A DNA stretch of 64,000 nucleotides from the NCBI RefSeq assembly GCF_001514195.1, contig NZ_KQ948734.1:933051-997050 (forward strand), read 5' to 3'. Below, in pieces: positions 28,367 through 36,027 of the stretch (position 1 is its first letter; every line of letters begins with the position of its first letter). Below the pieces are notes generated by a model, which saw only the letters and a program-made list of their open reading frames with translations, did no database searches and had not been told where the DNA came from. The stretch is from Streptomyces griseorubiginosus. Its GTDB lineage: Bacteria; Actinomycetota; Actinomycetes; Streptomycetales; Streptomycetaceae. The position numbers and the translations under genes are program-made.

Positions 28367-29422
28367 GTGAGATCCATATGGAACGGCGCCATCTCGTTCG
28401 GCCTGGTCAGCATCCCGATCAAGCTGGTCAACGCCACCGAGAGCCACTCGATCTCCTTCCGCCAGATCCACACCGAGGACGGCGGCCGGGTCCGCTACCG
28501 CAAGGTCTGCGAGCTGGAGGACCGCGAGATCACCCAGTCGGAGATCGGCAAGGGCTACGAGGACGCCGACGGCACGATCATCCCGATCACCGACGAGGAC
28601 CTGGCCCACCTGCCGCTCCCGACGGCGAAGACCATCGAGATCGTCGCCTTCGTGCCGGCCGACCGGATCGACCCGCTCCAGATGGACGCCGCGTACTACC
28701 TCCAGGCGGGCGGCGCCCCCGCGGCGAAGCCGTACACCCTCCTGAGGGAGGCGCTCAAGCGCAGCAACAAGGTCGCCATCGCCAAGTTCGCGCTGCGCGG
28801 CCGGGAACGGCTGGGGATGCTGCGGGTGGTGGAGGACGCCATCGCCCTGCACGGACTGCTGTGGCCGGACGAGGTCCGCGCACCCGAGGGGCTCGCCCCC
28901 GACACCAAGGTCACCGTCAGCGACAAGGAACTCGACCTGGCCGACGCCCTGATGGACACCCTCGGCGAGATCGACCTGGACGACCTGCACGACGAGTACC
29001 GCGAGGCCCTGGAGGAGGTCGTCGCCGCGAAGGCCGCGGGGGAGGCCCCGCCGGAGAGCCCGGAACCGGCCCGCAGCGGCAAGGTGCTCGACCTCATGGC
29101 CGCACTGGAGAAGAGCGTGCGGGAGGCGAAGGAGTCGCGGGGCGAGGAGCCGGGCGAGGTCAGACAGCTGCCGCAGCGGAAGTCGGCACGGGCGGCGCCG
29201 AAGCAGACCGGCGGCAAGAAGTCGACGACGAAGGCCGCCCCGGCGAAGAAGACGGCCGCGGCCAAGAAGTCGACGGCGAAGACGGCGGCGAAATCGACGG
29301 CCAGGTCGTCACAGGGGACGAAGAAGACGGCGTCGGCGTCGGCATCTGCGTCCGCGAAGAAGGCGACGAGCGCCAAGAAGACGGCGGCGAAGAAGACGAC
29401 CGCCCGGAAACGGTCCGCGTGA
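28367..29422 (+). CDS. ku: Ku DNA end-binding protein
   Basis: The predicted protein has 351 residues. The Ku core spans about 1-250: RSIWNGAISFGLVSIPIKL at the start, VRYRKVCELEDREI, and EYREALEEVVAAKAAG near the end of the core. The last 100 residues are a Lys/Ala/Ser/Thr-rich tail (KKSTAKTAAKS, KKTAAKKTTARKR) resembling histone H1-like tails that bind DNA. Ku threads onto double-strand ends and recruits LigD. The GTG at 28367 is chosen since AGGAAGGG lies about 9 bp upstream; GTG 28358 is an alternative. The divergent ligD gene shares its promoter region. Confidence 0.95.
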   Translation: MRSIWNGAISFGLVSIPIKLVNATESHSISFRQIHTEDGGRVRYRKVCELEDREITQSEIGKGYEDADGTIIPITDEDLAHLPLPTAKTIEIVAFVPADRIDPLQMDAAYYLQAGGAPAAKPYTLLREALKRSNKVAIAKFALRGRERLGMLRVVEDAIALHGLLWPDEVRAPEGLAPDTKVTVSDKELDLADALMDTLGEIDLDDLHDEYREALEEVVAAKAAGEAPPESPEPARSGKVLDLMAALEKSVREAKESRGEEPGEVRQLPQRKSARAAPKQTGGKKSTTKAAPAKKTAAAKKSTAKTAAKSTARSSQGTKKTASASASASAKKATSAKKTAAKKTTARKRSA

Positions 29423-29495
29423 CCTGCGCGGTGGTGACCCGCGCGGTCGTGGTACGCGCGGTCGTGGTACGCGCGGTCGTGACCTGCGCGGTGCC
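29421..29495 (+). repeat. Five 15-bp tandem repeats after ku
   Basis: Five 15-bp units of the form GACCTGCGCGGTGGT, GACCCGCGCGGTCGT, GGTACGCGCGGTCGT (twice) and GACCTGCGCGGTGCC run without gaps from the ku stop. The final unit forms the left arm of the terminator hairpin. Confidence 0.85.
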
Positions 29496-29519
29496 GGTGC
29501 CCCGGCGCCGCGCAGGTCA
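29480..29519 (+). terminator. Strong hairpin terminator between ku and the cyclophilin gene
   Basis: TGACCTGCGCGG at 29480-29491 pairs perfectly with CCGCGCAGGTCA at 29508-29519; inner bases TGCCGG and CCGGCG extend the stem. It lies between two convergent genes and probably ends both. Confidence 0.82.
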
Positions 29520-29536
29520 GCCTCGAAAGAACTCGG

Positions 29537-30037
29537 TCAGTCGACGACCTTCGCGGACTCGATGACCACCGGCTCCGTCGGCACGTCACCGTGACCGCGG
29601 CTGCTGCCGGTCCGTACGCCCTTGATCTGGTCGACGACGTCCTGGCCCTCGACGACCTTGCCGAACACGGTGTAACCCCAGCCGTTCGGGCTCTTGGCCG
29701 TGAAGTTGAGGAACTCGTTGTCCGAGACGTTGATGAAGAACTGGGCGGTCGCCGAGTGCGGGTCGCTGGTGCGCGCCATCGCCACGGTGTACGCGGTGTT
29801 CTTCAGACCGTTGTCGGCCTCGTTCGGGACCGGCGCGAGCGTGGGCTTCTGCACCATGTCGGCGGTGAAGCCACCGCCCTGGACCATGAAGCCGTTGATC
29901 ACCCGGTGGAAGATCGTGCCGTCGTAGTGCCCGTTGCCGACGTACGTCAGGAAGTTCTCGACCGTCTTGGGCGCCTCGGCGTCGGCCAGCTCGAGGACGA
30001 TACGGCCGAAGTTGGTGGTCAGCTCGACCCTGGACAT
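29537..30037 (-). CDS. Cyclophilin-type peptidyl-prolyl cis-trans isomerase
   Basis: The predicted protein has 166 residues, a single cytoplasmic cyclophilin domain. It contains the signature [15 protein letters not shown] with catalytic Arg, the [19 protein letters not shown] strand with the active-site Gln and Phe, and [14 protein letters not shown]. It catalyses proline isomerisation in protein folding. The ATG at 30037 follows AAAGGGA; there is no signal peptide. Confidence 0.96.
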   Translation of the reverse strand: MSRVELTTNFGRIVLELADAEAPKTVENFLTYVGNGHYDGTIFHRVINGFMVQGGGFTADMVQKPTLAPVPNEADNGLKNTAYTVAMARTSDPHSATAQFFINVSDNEFLNFTAKSPNGWGYTVFGKVVEGQDVVDQIKGVRTGSSRGHGDVPTEPVVIESAKVVD

Positions 30038-30106
30038 GGGAATCGTCCCTTTCTGGTGGGGCATGACCGAAGCATCTTGTCACACGGCCCTGCGGTGCCG
30101 CCGACG

Positions 30107-30553
30107 TCAGGGAACGCTCCCGCTCGGGGCGAGGGCCGACGGCGTCGGAACGGCCGTCTGCTTGGAGGGGACGGTCGACGGCCGCGGCGCCACCGGACCG
30201 GCGGTGCCGGTGGGGGAACCGCTCGCGGAATCGCTCGGGGACGTGCTCGGAGAACCGCTCGGGCGACCGCTCGACGGGGCCATCGGCACCGAGGAGCGGT
30301 CGGGCCCCGCACCGCCGGGCAACGCGGCCACGACCCCCGCCGCGAGAACGGCCGCCACCAGGACTCCCGCGGCGCCCGAGACCGCCGTACGACGACGTCG
30401 GATCCGTCGGCCGCCGACGACCGCCGCGTCGGTCACGCTGGGAAAGACCGGCTCCCGCGAACCGTCGAGGATGACCTCGAAGGCGCCGCGCACGGAACCG
30501 CCCTCCTCCTCGTACCGGCCGCGCTGTCCGTGCTCGCCGTACCCGTCGGACAT
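30107..30553 (-). CDS. Membrane partner of the SigE-family sigma factor
   Basis: The predicted protein has 148 residues: a short cytoplasmic N terminus (SDGYGEHGQRGRYEEEGG), a segment with FEVILDGSREPVFPSVTDAAVVGGRRIRRRR, one membrane helix (VSGAAGVLVAAVLAAGVVAAL), and a Pro/Ser/Gly-rich external tail. The gene starts 8 bp after the sigma factor stop, so they form an operon. A role as anti-sigma factor is inferred from position and topology; the typical zinc HxxxCxxC motif is absent. Confidence 0.7.
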   Translation of the reverse strand: MSDGYGEHGQRGRYEEEGGSVRGAFEVILDGSREPVFPSVTDAAVVGGRRIRRRRTAVSGAAGVLVAAVLAAGVVAALPGGAGPDRSSVPMAPSSGRPSGSPSTSPSDSASGSPTGTAGPVAPRPSTVPSKQTAVPTPSALAPSGSVP

Positions 30554-30561
30554 CTCCCCCC

Positions 30562-31071
30562 TCACCTCCCGCTCGTCTCGCCGGCCAGGCCCTCGACCAG
30601 CCCGCGCAGCCGGACCAGCCCGCGCGCGCTCTGGCTCTTGACCGTGCCCGGGGTCACCCGCAGCGCCTCGGCGGTCTGCTCCACGCTCCAGTCCTCCCAG
30701 AACCGCAGTACCAGCACCGCCCGGTAGCGGGGCGGCAGTTCCATCAGCGCGGCCTGCATCACCAGCCGCAGCTCCGGAGTCACCGGCTCGACGGAGGCGG
30801 GCTCGGGCACCTCGTCCACCGGCTCCTCCCGCCAACTCCGCTTGCGGTACTGGTCGATGAAGGCGCGGGTCAGGATCGTACGGGCGTACGCCTCGACATT
30901 GCCGTCACGGCGGACCCGGCCCCAGGAGGCGTAGAGCTTCATCAGGGTCGTCTGGGTCAGGTCCTGGGCCTGGTGCCAGTCCCCGCACAGCAGATACGCG
31001 CTGCGCCTGAGCTGCCCCTGCCTGGCCTCGGCGAACTCCCGGAACTCCCGCTCCCGGACTGCTTCCCGCAC
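30562..31071 (-). CDS. SigE-family ECF RNA polymerase sigma factor
   Basis: The predicted protein has 169 residues. Region 2 reads EFAEARQGQLRRSAYLLCGDWHQAQDLTQTTLMKLYASW and region 4 reads LPPRYRAVLVLRFWEDWSVEQTAEALRVTPGTVKSQSARGL, the hallmark of the actinobacterial SigE subfamily. It redirects RNA polymerase to a small regulon. The start is GTG 31071. The downstream membrane protein is the likely regulator. The divergent Pro/Ser repeat protein could be a target, separated by 178 bp that include a perfect palindrome. Confidence 0.92.
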   Translation of the reverse strand: MREAVREREFREFAEARQGQLRRSAYLLCGDWHQAQDLTQTTLMKLYASWGRVRRDGNVEAYARTILTRAFIDQYRKRSWREEPVDEVPEPASVEPVTPELRLVMQAALMELPPRYRAVLVLRFWEDWSVEQTAEALRVTPGTVKSQSARGLVRLRGLVEGLAGETSGR

Positions 31072-31151
31072 CCGCCGCCCCTCCGCCGTACCGATCGCAC
31101 CTGTCCTTCAGAGGTACGGCGAAGGGCTCGGCGGGGTTGCACGGTCAGGCA

Positions 31152-31163
31152 GGAAATGTTTCC
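31152..31163. promoter_or_regulatory. Palindrome between the sigma factor and the repeat protein genes
   Basis: GGAAATGTTTCC is close to palindromic (GGAAA-TG-TTTCC) in an otherwise GC-rich divergent region. It could be an operator or part of a promoter -35 region containing GGAAA. No consensus is known to match. Confidence 0.35.
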
Positions 31164-31249
31164 GGGCCGAGGCGTGCAACCCGTCCCGGGCGGTGCCCCG
31201 TACTCCTCTCACGCAACCGACCCGACCTGATCACCGAGGAGTTCTCCTG

Positions 31250-31723
31250 ATGAACCGTCATGCGGTCCGACCCACGCGCCGTCTCTTGATATCCGTCGTC
31301 GCGGGAGGTGCCGTGGCCGTGGCGGGCTGGGCAGCCGTCGCGGGCGCGGCGACGGGCTCACCCAAGACGAAGCCGACGGCTGTGCCGTCCGCGGCGCCGT
31401 CCAAGGCACCTTCGGCGGTGCCGTCGCCCGTGCCGTCGGTGGCACCCTCCACGGTGCCGTCGCCCGTGCCGTCACCCGTGGCGACCAAGAGGCCGTCCCG
31501 GCCGAGTCCGGTGCCGTCGGTCCCGGCGACCGTGCCGAGTCCGGTGCCGTCCGTCCCCGGGACCGCGCCGAGTCCGGTGCCGTCCGTCCCCGGGACCGCG
31601 CCGAGTCCGGTGCCGTCCGTTCCGGGGACCGCGCCGAGCCCCGTGCCGACGGTGGTGCCGAGCCAGCGGCCCTCGACGGTCCCGAGCCCGGTCCCCGCCG
31701 TCACCAAGAGGCCGTCGAAGTAG
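31250..31723 (+). CDS. Secreted Pro/Ser/Val repeat protein
   Basis: The predicted precursor has 157 residues. A basic N terminus and signal peptide (RRLLISVVAGGAVAVAGWAAVAGA) precede about 120 residues composed almost only of Pro, Ser, Val, Ala and Thr. The unit PSPVPSVPGTA occurs three times in a row, encoded by near-identical 33-bp DNA repeats, and the end reads VTKRPSK. It should be an extended, wall-associated or secreted polypeptide with no enzymatic domain. The ATG follows GAGGAG. Its GC-rich coding sequence also gives long open frames on the opposite strand that are rejected. Confidence 0.78.
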   Translation: MNRHAVRPTRRLLISVVAGGAVAVAGWAAVAGAATGSPKTKPTAVPSAAPSKAPSAVPSPVPSVAPSTVPSPVPSPVATKRPSRPSPVPSVPATVPSPVPSVPGTAPSPVPSVPGTAPSPVPSVPGTAPSPVPTVVPSQRPSTVPSPVPAVTKRPSK

Positions 31724-31798
31724 CCCGCGGAGGGGCGAGCGCCCAGGGCCGGTCGGCGACAGGACGGGACACCTTCCTCGCCGACCGGCCGACTCCCC

Positions 31799-32896
31799 TC
31801 AACCACGCGCCGGCTGCACCGTCGCCTCCCGCCGGAAGGCCCACCGCAGCTCCGGCTCCACGACGTACCGGAGGGCCCGCCGGACGGGCGGAGCGCACAG
31901 CACCGTCACGACGGCGCCGGCGACGAGGGCGACCAGGACCATACCGAGCGGCCGGTGCACCCAGGCGGGCCCGTACCAGCCCCAGAAGCGGGCGCCCTGG
32001 ACGAGGAAGCCGTGCAGGAGATAGCCGTAGAGCGTGCCGGCGCCCAGCACGGTGAACCAGGTCCGCCGCCCCGGCACCAGCGCGAGGAAGCACGCCACCA
32101 GGACCAGCGAACAGCCGAAGGTGACCAGCGTCATCACCGGCCCCGACCAGGCGGGCCCGCCCAACTCCTGGGCGCTGTCCCGGTGGTAGAACCAGGCCCC
32201 GCTCATCCGCTGCACGGCCCAGTACGCCAGGGCGAGCGCGACGACGAAGACGGGCCCGGCGGCGATCCGTACGGCCCGTCGCCGGACCAGCTGGAAGTGC
32301 TCGGGCCGGAGGCAGAGCCCCAGCACGAAGTAGGGGAGGAACTGAAGAACCCGCTGGAGGTCGAGGTCGTCACCGATGGAGGGCGTGAGGGTGGCGAGCA
32401 TGGCCACGGCGAGCGCGACCGCCACCGGCTGCCGCACCCGCTGCCACAGCGGAGTGGTCAGCCGCCACACGAACAGGGCCACGAGGAACCACGTCAGATA
32501 CAGCGGGTCCAACAGGCTGACGGGCCGCTCCGGATCCTGATCGGTCCACCGGGTGAACAAGGTGTAGGCCGTCTCGAACACGACGTACGGCACGACAAGC
32601 CCACCCACCAGCCGCCGCAACCGCCCGGGACTGGCGTCGAAGTTCCGCGAGAAGTACCCGGACACGACGATGAATGCCGGCATGTGGAAGGCGTACACCA
32701 GCAAGTACAGCGCGGAGACCGCCCGGCTCCCGTCCCGCAACGGCTCCCACGCGTGCCCCACGGCGACCAGCACGATCGCCAGATACTTGACGTTGTCGAA
32801 GAAGGCGTCCCGCCCGTCCTCGGAACGCTTCACCGCAGGTCTGTGCCGGGACTCCGCTGTGCCCGTTGACTCGGCTGTGCCCGTTCGCTCACGCAT
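31799..32896 (-). CDS. Acyltransferase 3 family integral membrane protein
   Basis: The predicted protein has 365 residues and about ten membrane helices. The start of the membrane domain has RDAFFDNVKYLAIVLVAVGHAW, with the R/D-x-x-K-x-x...GH pattern of family 3 acyltransferases, and YAFHMPAFIVVSGYFS, a family signature. These enzymes transfer acetyl or other acyl groups to sugars or lipids at the membrane. The final LHGFLVQGARFW segment also fits. The ATG at 32896 follows GGTGAGG; upstream TTG/GTG codons are possible. Confidence 0.88.
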   Translation of the reverse strand: MRERTGTAESTGTAESRHRPAVKRSEDGRDAFFDNVKYLAIVLVAVGHAWEPLRDGSRAVSALYLLVYAFHMPAFIVVSGYFSRNFDASPGRLRRLVGGLVVPYVVFETAYTLFTRWTDQDPERPVSLLDPLYLTWFLVALFVWRLTTPLWQRVRQPVAVALAVAMLATLTPSIGDDLDLQRVLQFLPYFVLGLCLRPEHFQLVRRRAVRIAAGPVFVVALALAYWAVQRMSGAWFYHRDSAQELGGPAWSGPVMTLVTFGCSLVLVACFLALVPGRRTWFTVLGAGTLYGYLLHGFLVQGARFWGWYGPAWVHRPLGMVLVALVAGAVVTVLCAPPVRRALRYVVEPELRWAFRREATVQPARG

Positions 32897-32963
32897 CCTG
32901 GCCGCCTCACCGCCCACGACGGATCCCAAACGTAGAAAATCCGTTCCCCCGCGCCTCAGCCCC

Positions 32964-33644
32964 TTACCTCATCGGATACCCGCTCTGCGCAATGTCGTCC
33001 GCGAGGTCTGCCAGGCCGATGTCCGGGTTCAACGCGCGGACCACGTCCTCGGTCAGCGGCCGCAAGGACATCACATGCCGAACCGCGTCCAGGTCGACCG
33101 GAACCTCGTAGTAGTCCTCGGCCCACTCCTGAAACGCCTCGGGGGACCGGTCCACCAGCAGCTGGAAGAGATAGTCGGCACCGTCCGGGTCGTCCGTCTG
33201 CCCATCGGGGAAGTCGATGGCCCCCGTCCGCCAGCCGTCGTCCCCCACCTCACGCCAGATGCACGCGGTGACGCGCGGCATGCCGTCGTCGCAGAACGCG
33301 GGCTCCTCGACGCACGCTTTGAAGACCTCGGGGACCTCGTCGAGCACACCGGGCCAGGGCCCGTCTTCCGCGTAGGGGCTCATGGGCGACTCATGGTCGA
33401 ACCCCCGGACGAAGACTCCGGCGGCGGAGAAGACGACGGAGTACTCGTCCCCGGATCCGTTCCGCATGGAGGTCAGCGCCTCGCCCTCGGACCAGTGCGC
33501 GTCGAAGGAGTGGTACCGATCTCCCCACTCGGGACTCAGCGCGGCCTCCAGCATGGCCAACGCACGGCAGTGCTCACGGAGGACGGCGATCTCGGGCAGC
33601 TTCCGGGCAACATCATGAACAGTCACCCCTCCATCGAAGCGCAC
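32964..33644 (-). CDS. Conserved hypothetical protein
   Basis: The predicted protein has 226 residues with no recognised motif. It is acidic and soluble, with segments YHSFDAHWSEGEALTSMRNGSGDEYSVVF and PRVTACIWREVGDDGWRTGAIDFPDG and many Trp/Asp residues. The composition resembles cytoplasmic immunity-type proteins, but this is only an impression. The start is uncertain: GTG 33644 or GTG 33626, the latter with GGAGGG immediately before it at an unusually short distance. Confidence 0.6.
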   Translation of the reverse strand: MRFDGGVTVHDVARKLPEIAVLREHCRALAMLEAALSPEWGDRYHSFDAHWSEGEALTSMRNGSGDEYSVVFSAAGVFVRGFDHESPMSPYAEDGPWPGVLDEVPEVFKACVEEPAFCDDGMPRVTACIWREVGDDGWRTGAIDFPDGQTDDPDGADYLFQLLVDRSPEAFQEWAEDYYEVPVDLDAVRHVMSLRPLTEDVVRALNPDIGLADLADDIAQSGYPMR

Positions 33645-33677
33645 ACCACTGACAACGGGGGGCCGACGGTGGACTGG

Positions 33678-34484
33678 TCAGCTCGGCGGGGGCTGTTCGA
33701 TCGCGCCTCCGCGATGAGGTGTGGGGAGGTGGCCCTTCGCCCCGGCGGGCAGGGCGTCCAGGCAGGCCGGGGAGCAGGCGTTGACCAGGAGCGGCAGCAC
33801 GTCGGTCGCCACCGTCCGGGAGAGCCATGCCTGGTGCGGGCCCGTCACCGGGACCGGCCCGTCGCAGACACTGCACGTGCGGGCGGCCGTGGTGCCCCAG
33901 CGGGCGGGATCCAGATTTCCGAGGTCCCTTTCGATGTCCGGGACCGTGTCGCCGGGCGGGAGGAGCCGCGGGAACGGCGGCCGGTACTTGTAGTTGCCGT
34001 AGATCGAGCGCGTACTCACCGTGCTGCGCACCAGCCGAGCGCACCGCGTGATTTCGTACGGGAACCAGTGGAGCCGTCTGGAGGTGTAGGGGTCGAACTC
34101 CTCCAGGTTCGTCATGCCGCCGATCTCCGGAGGTATCCGCACCAGGTTGCTTCCGTACAGGACCAGGCTCCGCACCGCCGTCAGCCGCCCGATCGACGCC
34201 GGGAGCGTCACGATCTGCCGCCGCTCCTCGGGGCTCAACTCCGGCAGCGGACGAAACTCCTCCCGCCCGTCGGCCACCGCCGCGTCGATCATCTCGAGCA
34301 GCTTGAGCCAGCCCGGGGCGGTGGTGTCCTGCCCATCGGCGTGGAAGGACGTCGTAGCACCGGGCGGACTCCCATGCACCTGGCTGAAACAGTCGCAGTC
34401 GTCCTGCGGCACCCCAGGCCGAGAGTCCACCGCCTCGGGAAACCGGTTCGGGAAGAGCCGCGGGGGTGACTGTTCGTCTGCCAT
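33678..34484 (-). CDS. Leucine-rich repeat protein with a C-terminal Cys cluster
   Basis: The predicted protein has 268 residues. The centre has two to three leucine-rich repeats (IVTLPASIGRLTAVRSLVLYGSNLVRIPPEIGGMTNLEEF). The C-terminal third contains TCSVCDG and ACSPACLDAL, giving C-x2-C and C-x3-C pairs that may bind zinc, near a Trp/Arg-rich stretch. Such LRR proteins are scattered in Streptomyces without known function. The ATG at 34484 lacks a good ribosome site; the frame stays open to 34634 with TGDFALDTDRAWQMVLD, which could be a true N terminus instead. Confidence 0.65.
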   Translation of the reverse strand: MADEQSPPRLFPNRFPEAVDSRPGVPQDDCDCFSQVHGSPPGATTSFHADGQDTTAPGWLKLLEMIDAAVADGREEFRPLPELSPEERRQIVTLPASIGRLTAVRSLVLYGSNLVRIPPEIGGMTNLEEFDPYTSRRLHWFPYEITRCARLVRSTVSTRSIYGNYKYRPPFPRLLPPGDTVPDIERDLGNLDPARWGTTAARTCSVCDGPVPVTGPHQAWLSRTVATDVLPLLVNACSPACLDALPAGAKGHLPTPHRGGAIEQPPPS

Positions 34485-34753
34485 GGAGCAACGATAGGGA
34501 GACGGCGTCCGGCGGCGCAGCCGTGTTCGGGCACCCGCCGAACGGGTCCGGACCAGGTGTCCGGGTGTCTGCGTGAAGTCGAGAACCATTTGCCACGCCC
34601 GATCGGTGTCCAAGGCGAAGTCACCGGTGAACATGGCGAGTTAGTCCAGGGCCGGCACTTCGACCTCGGCTTCCGCGGGCACGTGCCGTCGCCGCTCACA
34701 CCACGCTCAAGCGAGCCGCAACGAGACCCTCGCGAAAATCGAGGCGTGGCACG

Positions 34754-35230
34754 ATGACCGCCATGTCAGGTCAGGTCTGGGTGTCCCTCATATCCCTGGG
34801 CGGCGTTGTCCTCGGCGGCTCGTTGTCCTACCTCGTCCAGCACAGGACCCAACTCTCGGCGGAACGCGCCGAACAACAACGGCAGCAGATCGCCTTGTCG
34901 GAGGCCCGGCGCGGCGAACGGCTGGCGCTGCTGGAGCGGTTCATCGAGGTCGGGGCGGAGGCCGAACGCTCCGCCTTCAGCCGGCCGTCCGACTGGGATG
35001 ACACCGACGCCTGGTTCCTCACGACCCGGGACGTCATGAACAGGCTGTGGGTCGCGGAACGGCTCATCCGCATCCAGTTCCCCCTGCCCGTGCACGACGC
35101 GGCACGCGCGTACTTCCTCGACCTCAACCGGACGGTGTGGGAAGGCTTGCCCGACGGCGAGAGCGTGCGCGACTACCTGGAGGCCAACCGGCTGGCGTTC
35201 CTGGACGCGGCCCGCGCGGTCATGGGGTAG
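34754..35230 (+). CDS. Small membrane-anchored coiled-coil protein
   Basis: The predicted protein has 158 residues. It has one N-terminal membrane helix (VWVSLISLGGVVLGGSLSYLV) followed by a charged coiled coil (LSAERAEQQRQQIALSEARRGERLALLERF) and a helical tail. The pattern resembles small anchored scaffold proteins. No catalytic motif is seen. The ATG at 34754 follows GAGG at a suitable distance. It is divergent from the LRR gene. Confidence 0.7.
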   Translation: MTAMSGQVWVSLISLGGVVLGGSLSYLVQHRTQLSAERAEQQRQQIALSEARRGERLALLERFIEVGAEAERSAFSRPSDWDDTDAWFLTTRDVMNRLWVAERLIRIQFPLPVHDAARAYFLDLNRTVWEGLPDGESVRDYLEANRLAFLDAARAVMG

Positions 35231-35391
35231 CGGACGGCCGACCTCGAGGATCGGTCACGGGACAGCCGTCACGGACTGCCGCGGCTGCCATGCCCACCGA
35301 GTCCTCGTAAGGGCACCGCCCCGGAGGGACCTGTGCGACGGCTGTGACGTGTCTCACCGGAACTCGCCCTCCCCGTACGTCAGTTCAAGAC

Positions 35392-36027
35392 GTGACCACA
35401 GATATGCGAACCCGGATACGGGCCGGGGATCCGGACGCCTTCGCGGAACTCTTCGACGCGTGCGCCCGCTCGGTGTACAACCACGCCTTCCGGCTGACCG
35501 CCGACTGGTCGCTGGCCGAGGACGTGATGGCGACGACCTTCATGGAGGCGTGGCGGCGCCGGACCTCCGTCGAGGCCGAAGGCGCCTCGCTCCGGCCGTG
35601 GCTGCTGGGCATCGCCACCAACGTCGCCCGCTCCCACCACCGCAGCAACCGCCGCTACCGCAACGCCGCGGCCGCCGCGCACGCCGCCGAGGAACGGGTC
35701 GAGGACCACGCCGAGGAGACCGCCGGACGCCTGGACGACCGGCGCCGCATCAACGCCACCCTCGCCGCCCTCAGCCTGCTCAAGCGCCCCGAACGCGAGG
35801 TCCTGACGCTGTGCCTGTGGGAGGGGATGGAGTACGCCGAGGCAGCCCGAGCCCTCGGCATCCCGGTCGGCACCGTCCGCTCCCGCCTCTCCCGCGCCCG
35901 CGCCAAGCTGCGCAAACTCACCGACGCACAGCTGCTCGAAGAAAAACGGGAACCCACCCGCACGAACCGGCAGATAACAGGAGATCGCGGATACGCGGTC
36001 CGGTCCGCACAGGAAGGAAACCGATGA
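35392..36027 (+). CDS. Sigma-70 family (ECF) RNA polymerase sigma factor
   Basis: The predicted protein has 211 residues. Region 2 reads DAFAELFDACARSVYNHAFRLTADWSLAEDVMATTFMEAWRR and region 4 reads LKRPEREVLTLCLWEGMEYAEAARALGIPVGTVRSRLSRARAKLRKL. It overlaps the next gene by four bases (ATGA at 36024). The start at GTG 35392 is preferred, with ATG 35404 as alternative. The operon continues into a membrane protein and a subtilisin, so the sigma factor probably drives an exported-protease response. Confidence 0.93.
   Translation: MTTDMRTRIRAGDPDAFAELFDACARSVYNHAFRLTADWSLAEDVMATTFMEAWRRRTSVEAEGASLRPWLLGIATNVARSHHRSNRRYRNAAAAAHAAEERVEDHAEETAGRLDDRRRINATLAALSLLKRPEREVLTLCLWEGMEYAEAARALGIPVGTVRSRLSRARAKLRKLTDAQLLEEKREPTRTNRQITGDRGYAVRSAQEGNR

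Noticed and set aside
29421..29495. Possible iteron-type replication origin
   Set aside because: The 15-bp units lie between ordinary chromosomal genes, merge into a terminator, and no replication gene is near.
31258..31806. Minus-strand frame with GTDGTGLGAVP repeats
   Set aside because: It is the antisense of the Pro/Ser repeat protein, whose signal peptide and ribosome site lie on the plus strand.
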